NCBI RefSeq assembly: GCF_000003605.2 | Contig: NW_003138321.1 | Span: forward strand, 246,420-268,628 | Direction of reading: 5' to 3' | DNA: 22,209 nt | Source: Saccoglossus kowalevskii | Taxonomy: Eukaryota > Hemichordata > Enteropneusta > Harrimaniidae | Shown here: positions 18,795 to 22,209 of the stretch, piece after piece | Layout of the letters: the number at the start of each line of letters is the position of its first letter | Numbering within the stretch: position 1 is the first letter of the stretch | The notes under the pieces: generated by a model | Seen by the model: only the letters and a program-made list of their open reading frames with translations | What the model was told of the DNA's origin: nothing | Database searches by the model: none | Position numbers and translations under genes: made by a program

Positions 18795-21700
18795 ATGAAG
18801 TTGTTCTTCGTTTTTATTTTGTCAATTGTGTCTGCATCTGGTTTTGAAAACGAGTCTCCCGAAGAAAGTAAGTGATGTTTAACTACCTACTGGTTTTTAT
18901 ACGATACATTTGAACCGTGTGCCAGAGTAGCGACATCTGCGAGTCAATAACCATGATCACTACCTTTATCATTGTCCCACCTTTTCATATGCTGCTGGTA
19001 ACGAAATATTGCCAGAAACATCTAGCTATTTTGAATAGTTACTTAGAACAACGATTACCACATATCGCATTTATCGGATCGTGTAGCTGTTGTACTTTTA
19101 CCATTAGCAATGTTTGCGTTCGCAGGATGGGAACGTTATGTTCAAGTTCTCCGAGAATACGGACCTGATGAAAAGAACATCATGGTATCTAATGATACAC
19201 CGGTAAGTGATTACTTGTGAATTGTCTTGCTCTTCACTGTGCTAGCAACCGTTCTGAACTTGATTCAGATTTTAAAAATTCGTTTATTTTTTAGAGATTA
19301 CTACAGTACAAATTTGAATGTGATATTCTAGCGCCTTCTGCCACGAAACCTGACTCGGGTGAGTTATTAAGTTTTATTAAGATATTAAGTTTTAATTGGA
19401 TGCGTTGTATTTTCAAAAAAACAAACAACAAAACACATCAAAATATACATTATTTTTGCCAGAATGTGTCACATTGTCTAAACATGTCATGCGTTATGTC
19501 AATATGACACCACTTCCAAATGAACTGGAAATGTCACATGTATTATGTTATGTGGTAAAACGGTCACGTGCTATTTATGCTAATTCGTGTCGAGACATTT
19601 CGACAGAAAAGAAATATTGTGTTTGTGATCATATTTATGAATAGATAATTTAATGGTGTCAACATGTGTATTTTTTGTGGTCATCCGATCGCGATTGATG
19701 AGTCGTAGAACACACAATAGTTGAGTTGTAGTCATATTTCATATTTTAAATGTCACATCTACCGATGACTGCAAATCCTAAGGCAATACTTACAGCTCAA
19801 CCCATGCCTAGCGAAGCTGTGGCAGATTGATTGTTGTATAATCTATGATTACACGTGGTTTCAATAGTCAGAGACTTCCAGTTCTTGCGTTATATTTATT
19901 ATTTATTATTGTAAAATAGAAATGAAGAGTAAACAAACCAAAACAAATAATGTCCAGCATTAGGGAAAATGGCGACAATTTTGAAAAGTGAGATCAATGC
20001 TAAATTACAAATAAATATTTATTTTGTTTATTCAAGTTCATAAACTACGTCCAGCTGATATTGACATCGTTGCTGCTTTGGGAGATTCTTTAACGGTAAG
20101 TACGACCTGTGTCATGGTGCCAGTGCCATAATAATTATGCTGATTATCAATACAGGATGCATATGGTGCTGGCAGTAGCACTTATATTAATTATTAATAC
20201 AGATTGCCAATCAGAAGCGGCGGCACCAAATTTTGCATGAGGGGCGAGATCTGCTCATCAGCCTTGCGGGAAGACGCGACCTTAATGGGGGTCCGGGGGC
20301 ATGCTCCCCCTTGACAATTTTGAAATCTAGACTCTCTCAAACGCTATTTCCTGCATTTTTAGGGGAACATGTTGCTGACACAAAAGGTTGCAGCTTGATT
20401 TTGAAGGGGCGACGCCCCCAACATTTTTTTCGAAGGGCGATCGTCCCCTCTGCCCCTGTGCCGCCGCCACTGTGCAAAGGGGCAGTGTCAATAACCCTTA
20501 TGTTGATTAATAATACAATTTGCTATTACAGGCTGCCAATGGTGCTGGCGCCAGTAACCCTTTTCAAGTACTGATCGAGTACAGAGGACTATCTTGGAGG
20601 TAACCCCAATACTTATAATAAACTGATTTAATACGATTCATATCCATTCAATTAATGTGGGTGAAGACAATAGATTTAAACTAAAAATAAAATTAACTTT
20701 GAAACTCGTATTTTTTTAAACTATAGTATTGGTGGCGATAACACATTGGAAGATGGTACTCTAACGCTGTCAAGTACGTATATTGAATAAACAAACACGA
20801 CAGGAGAGACTTTTCCTCAATGTCTGGCTACTCTGCGTGGTGTTGATTTGCGTGGGTGGGTTTCACGGTCGATACACGTAATAAGCTAGGGCATTAAGTT
20901 AAGTATCTTTTCGGGTGGGGTGTTAAGATGGCCGAAGGTATGGTCACCTGAGAGGGGAGGTCACTAGTGAGAATTCACCAACGGCTATGTGATGCATCCA
21001 ATGGGTTTATAATTACGTGTGAAAATGGGCATGAATCCCTTCCCTTATAAGTTGTAGGTTTTTAAAGAATTTGATCTTCCGGAGCGTGATTTTCATCAGA
21101 AGTTGAGGCTTCGCATACTCGTATAGTGCATTTGATCCCGGGGTGGATGTGTGATGTGACGTTTTACAATAGTTTCGTGATTTGGTGTTGTATGAGTGCG
21201 CCGGTTCAGCTCACGCACGAAATCCATGTACTTGTTCCTAAGATACTTTGTTTGCCTTGCCGTGTATTCGGTGTTTTTTTTTACAAACAAATGCACAGAT
21301 GGAAGAGTGTACAGATCAGCAGATATGCATACTGACAGGCACGCACATAGGAAAACAAGTGACAAAAGAGAAAAAATCTTAAGATAAACACACATTAAAT
21401 ACACTCATAGACTCAAATACACATACACATACAGACACATATTACGAAAGCCTTTTTTACATTTTTTTTTATTAACTTAATTGTATTATTATTTTATTTT
21501 CTCAGACATTTTGAAAATGTATAACCCAAACGTAAAAGGTTGGTCTATAGAGACAGGTCCCGCAGATAACCATAACATCTCTAGATTAAACGTGGCGGTA
21601 CCAGGTTCCACTTCAATGTAAGACGATATTTGATTTATCAAATTTTATGACATCATCCAATTAACTAATATTAGAATATATACATGTGACGTCATCATTT

Positions 21701-21991
21701 TTACATTTCCATGTTTCGTCACCGACTGATTTATTTATACAAATTGTAACAATCACTATTGGTTATCGGCTATCGTTTTTGTGTTTTCTTAGAGATATGC
21801 TTGAACAGGTAGAAACCCTTATTCAGGGTCTGAAGACAGTCAAGACTCTAGATTATGATAATGATTGGAAACTGGTAACCTTATTCATAGGTGGTAATGA
21901 TTTGTGTGCTTACTGCCGAGACAATGATAGCTACTCAGCCGAGCAGTACGCCACCAATGTTAAGGCAGCGTTGGATTTAATGCACGTTGAG
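18795..21991 (+). CDS. Gene C: PLB1-like secreted phospholipase/lipase, exons 1-8 (3' part beyond window)
   Basis: Paralogue of gene B. Exons: 18795-18867, 19126-19202, 19295-19358, 20037-20095, 20532-20599, 20727-20773, 21506-21617, 21793-21991. All introns are GT-AG, and the spliced frame is open for 233 codons. Exon 1 is a signal peptide (MKLFFVFILSIVSASG). Exon 4 carries VAALGDSLT (nucleophile Ser89), exon 5 AANGAGAS, exon 7 LNVAVPG, and exon 8 DWKLVTLFIGGNDLC (oxyanion Asn202). Exons 4, 5, 6 and 8 have exactly the lengths of gene B (59, 68, 47, 199 nt) and all intron phases match. Exon 7 has one extra codon. The linker exon 3 is about half the length of gene B's and has lost its CxC. The DxxH block must lie to the right of the window. 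Exon 2 is only weakly similar to that of gene B. Probably functional as far as seen. Confidence 0.88.
19359..20036 (+). other. Gene C intron 3
   Basis: Phase-1 intron, AT-rich. The 82-codon frame at 19396-19644 has no recognisable domain and no splice partner. No repeat element is identified. Confidence 0.5.
20110..20560 (+). repeat. Tandem degenerate copies of the intron 4/exon 5 junction of gene C
   Basis: The true exon 5 start, TTACAG then GCTGCCAATGGTGCTGGC (from 20532), is preceded by three relics of the same 45-55 bp unit. One is GGTGCCAGTGCC...TCAATACAG (20116-20155). The next is GATGCATATGGTGCTGGCAG...TTAATACAG (20156-20202). The third is ATTGCCAAT (20203-20211), interrupted by an inserted element and resuming at TGCAAAGGGGCAGTGTC (from 20473). 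Each relic ends in a plausible acceptor AG. The second relic, read in phase 0, begins DAYGAGSS, against AANGAGAS in the real exon, then hits a stop. They look like duplicated exon starts that decayed. Confidence 0.65.
20212..20472. mobile_element. hAT-like miniature inverted-repeat element, 261 bp
   Basis: The left end CAGAAGCGGCGGCAC (20212-20226) and the reverse complement of the right end, CAGTGGCGGCGGCAC (20458-20472), match at 13 of 15 positions. CAGTGGCGG termini are common in non-autonomous hAT elements of animals. The interior is GC-rich with a G-run/C-run hairpin (GGGGGTCCGGGGGCATGCTC). The flanks TTGCCAAT and about GTGCAAAG may be a decayed 8-bp target duplication. No transposase is encoded; the 113-codon frame at 20233-20574 crosses the element and exon 5 in the wrong frame and is not a gene. 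Confidence 0.65.
20774..21505 (+). other. Gene C intron 6, with a GC-richer repeat-like segment
   Basis: Phase-1 intron. Its 20800-21300 part is richer in GC than the flanks and encodes a minus-strand open frame (21096-21404) whose C-terminal half, HITHPPRDQMHYTSMRSL, looks coding-like but matches no family I can name. It ends next to AC-rich simple sequence (21385-21440). A decayed retroelement is possible, unproven. Confidence 0.35.
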
Positions 21992-22019
21992 GTAACGTAT
22001 ATATTTACTATTATTTCAG

Positions 22020-22209
22020 CGTCTCCTGCGTACATATACAGTCTACTCTGAATGAGTGCCACCTCCTGCGTTTGTACTCGTGCAGTCTACTTTTAATAAT
22101 GTATCCTTCTGCGTCCGTATAAATGTAGTCTGTTCTGAATGTCTCCTTCGTTCGTTCAAAGGCAGTCTACTCTGAATGAATGTCCCCTTCAGCGTTCTTA
22201 CACATGTGC
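22020..22209. repeat. ~41 bp imperfect tandem repeat in gene C intron 8
   Basis: Units of the form CTCCTGCGT-ACAT-GCAGTCTACTCTGAATGA recur at about 22020, 22060, 22105, 22140 and 22180, and the array runs off the right edge. The motif GCAGTCTACTCTGAATG is best preserved. Copy number and end are unknown because the window stops inside it. Confidence 0.75.

Noticed and set aside
20233..20574. 113-codon plus-strand open frame
   Set aside because: It spans the hAT-like element and crosses the real exon 5 in a different frame; composition is driven by the element's G/C runs.
21992..22051. Continuation of gene C exon 8 past 21991, or a new exon at the TTTCAG near 22019
   Set aside because: GAG|GTAACG at 21991/21992 matches the gene B donor position; the sequence after TTTCAG is tandem repeat and does not resemble gene B exon 9 ([10 protein letters not shown]).

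Overview
This is eukaryotic (animal) nuclear DNA: AT-rich, intron-dense, full of minisatellites and decayed transposable elements, with no bacterial-type gene layout. The only clear genes are three neighbouring, same-strand members of the membrane-associated phospholipase B (PLB1) branch of the GDSL/SGNH hydrolases. The split gene structure, secretory signal peptides and Penelope-like and hAT-like repeat relics point to an invertebrate metazoan, perhaps a marine deuterostome or lophotrochozoan. The species cannot be fixed from this sequence.

Layout. (1) 54-314 is the last coding exon of an upstream PLB1-like gene (gene A); it encodes a transmembrane anchor and a basic cytoplasmic tail, followed by a 3' UTR to a poly(A) signal at 946. 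(2) 1.0-4.6 kb is intergenic and holds decayed 35-40 bp tandem repeats. (3) 4658-14129 is a complete 14-exon PLB1-like gene (gene B) that splices to a 446-residue single-domain enzyme. Its introns hold a roughly 1.1 kb, 25-bp minisatellite (10499-11606), a foldback element (9203-9597), a GC-richer island (7320-7700) and a (TTTG)n tract. (4) 14.1-18.8 kb is intergenic: a Penelope-like reverse transcriptase relic (15871-15968), two foldback elements, a tRNA-like SINE candidate, and a GC-rich patch with a short Cys-containing ORF. (5) 18795-21991 holds the first eight exons of a third PLB1-like gene (gene C), which runs off the right edge. Its intron 4 carries degenerate copies of the start of exon 5, one of them interrupted by a hAT-like miniature element.

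Genes B and C share intron positions and phases exon by exon, and gene A's last exon aligns with the last exon of B. This is a tandem gene family derived from one ancestor. All are predicted to be secreted or surface ester hydrolases acting on phospholipids or other lipid esters. Genes A and B differ in their C-terminal anchor: A has a conventional transmembrane helix and tail, B a short hydrophobic end. I reconstructed the exon models by hand from splice consensus, reading frame and comparison between the copies; no transcript data were used.
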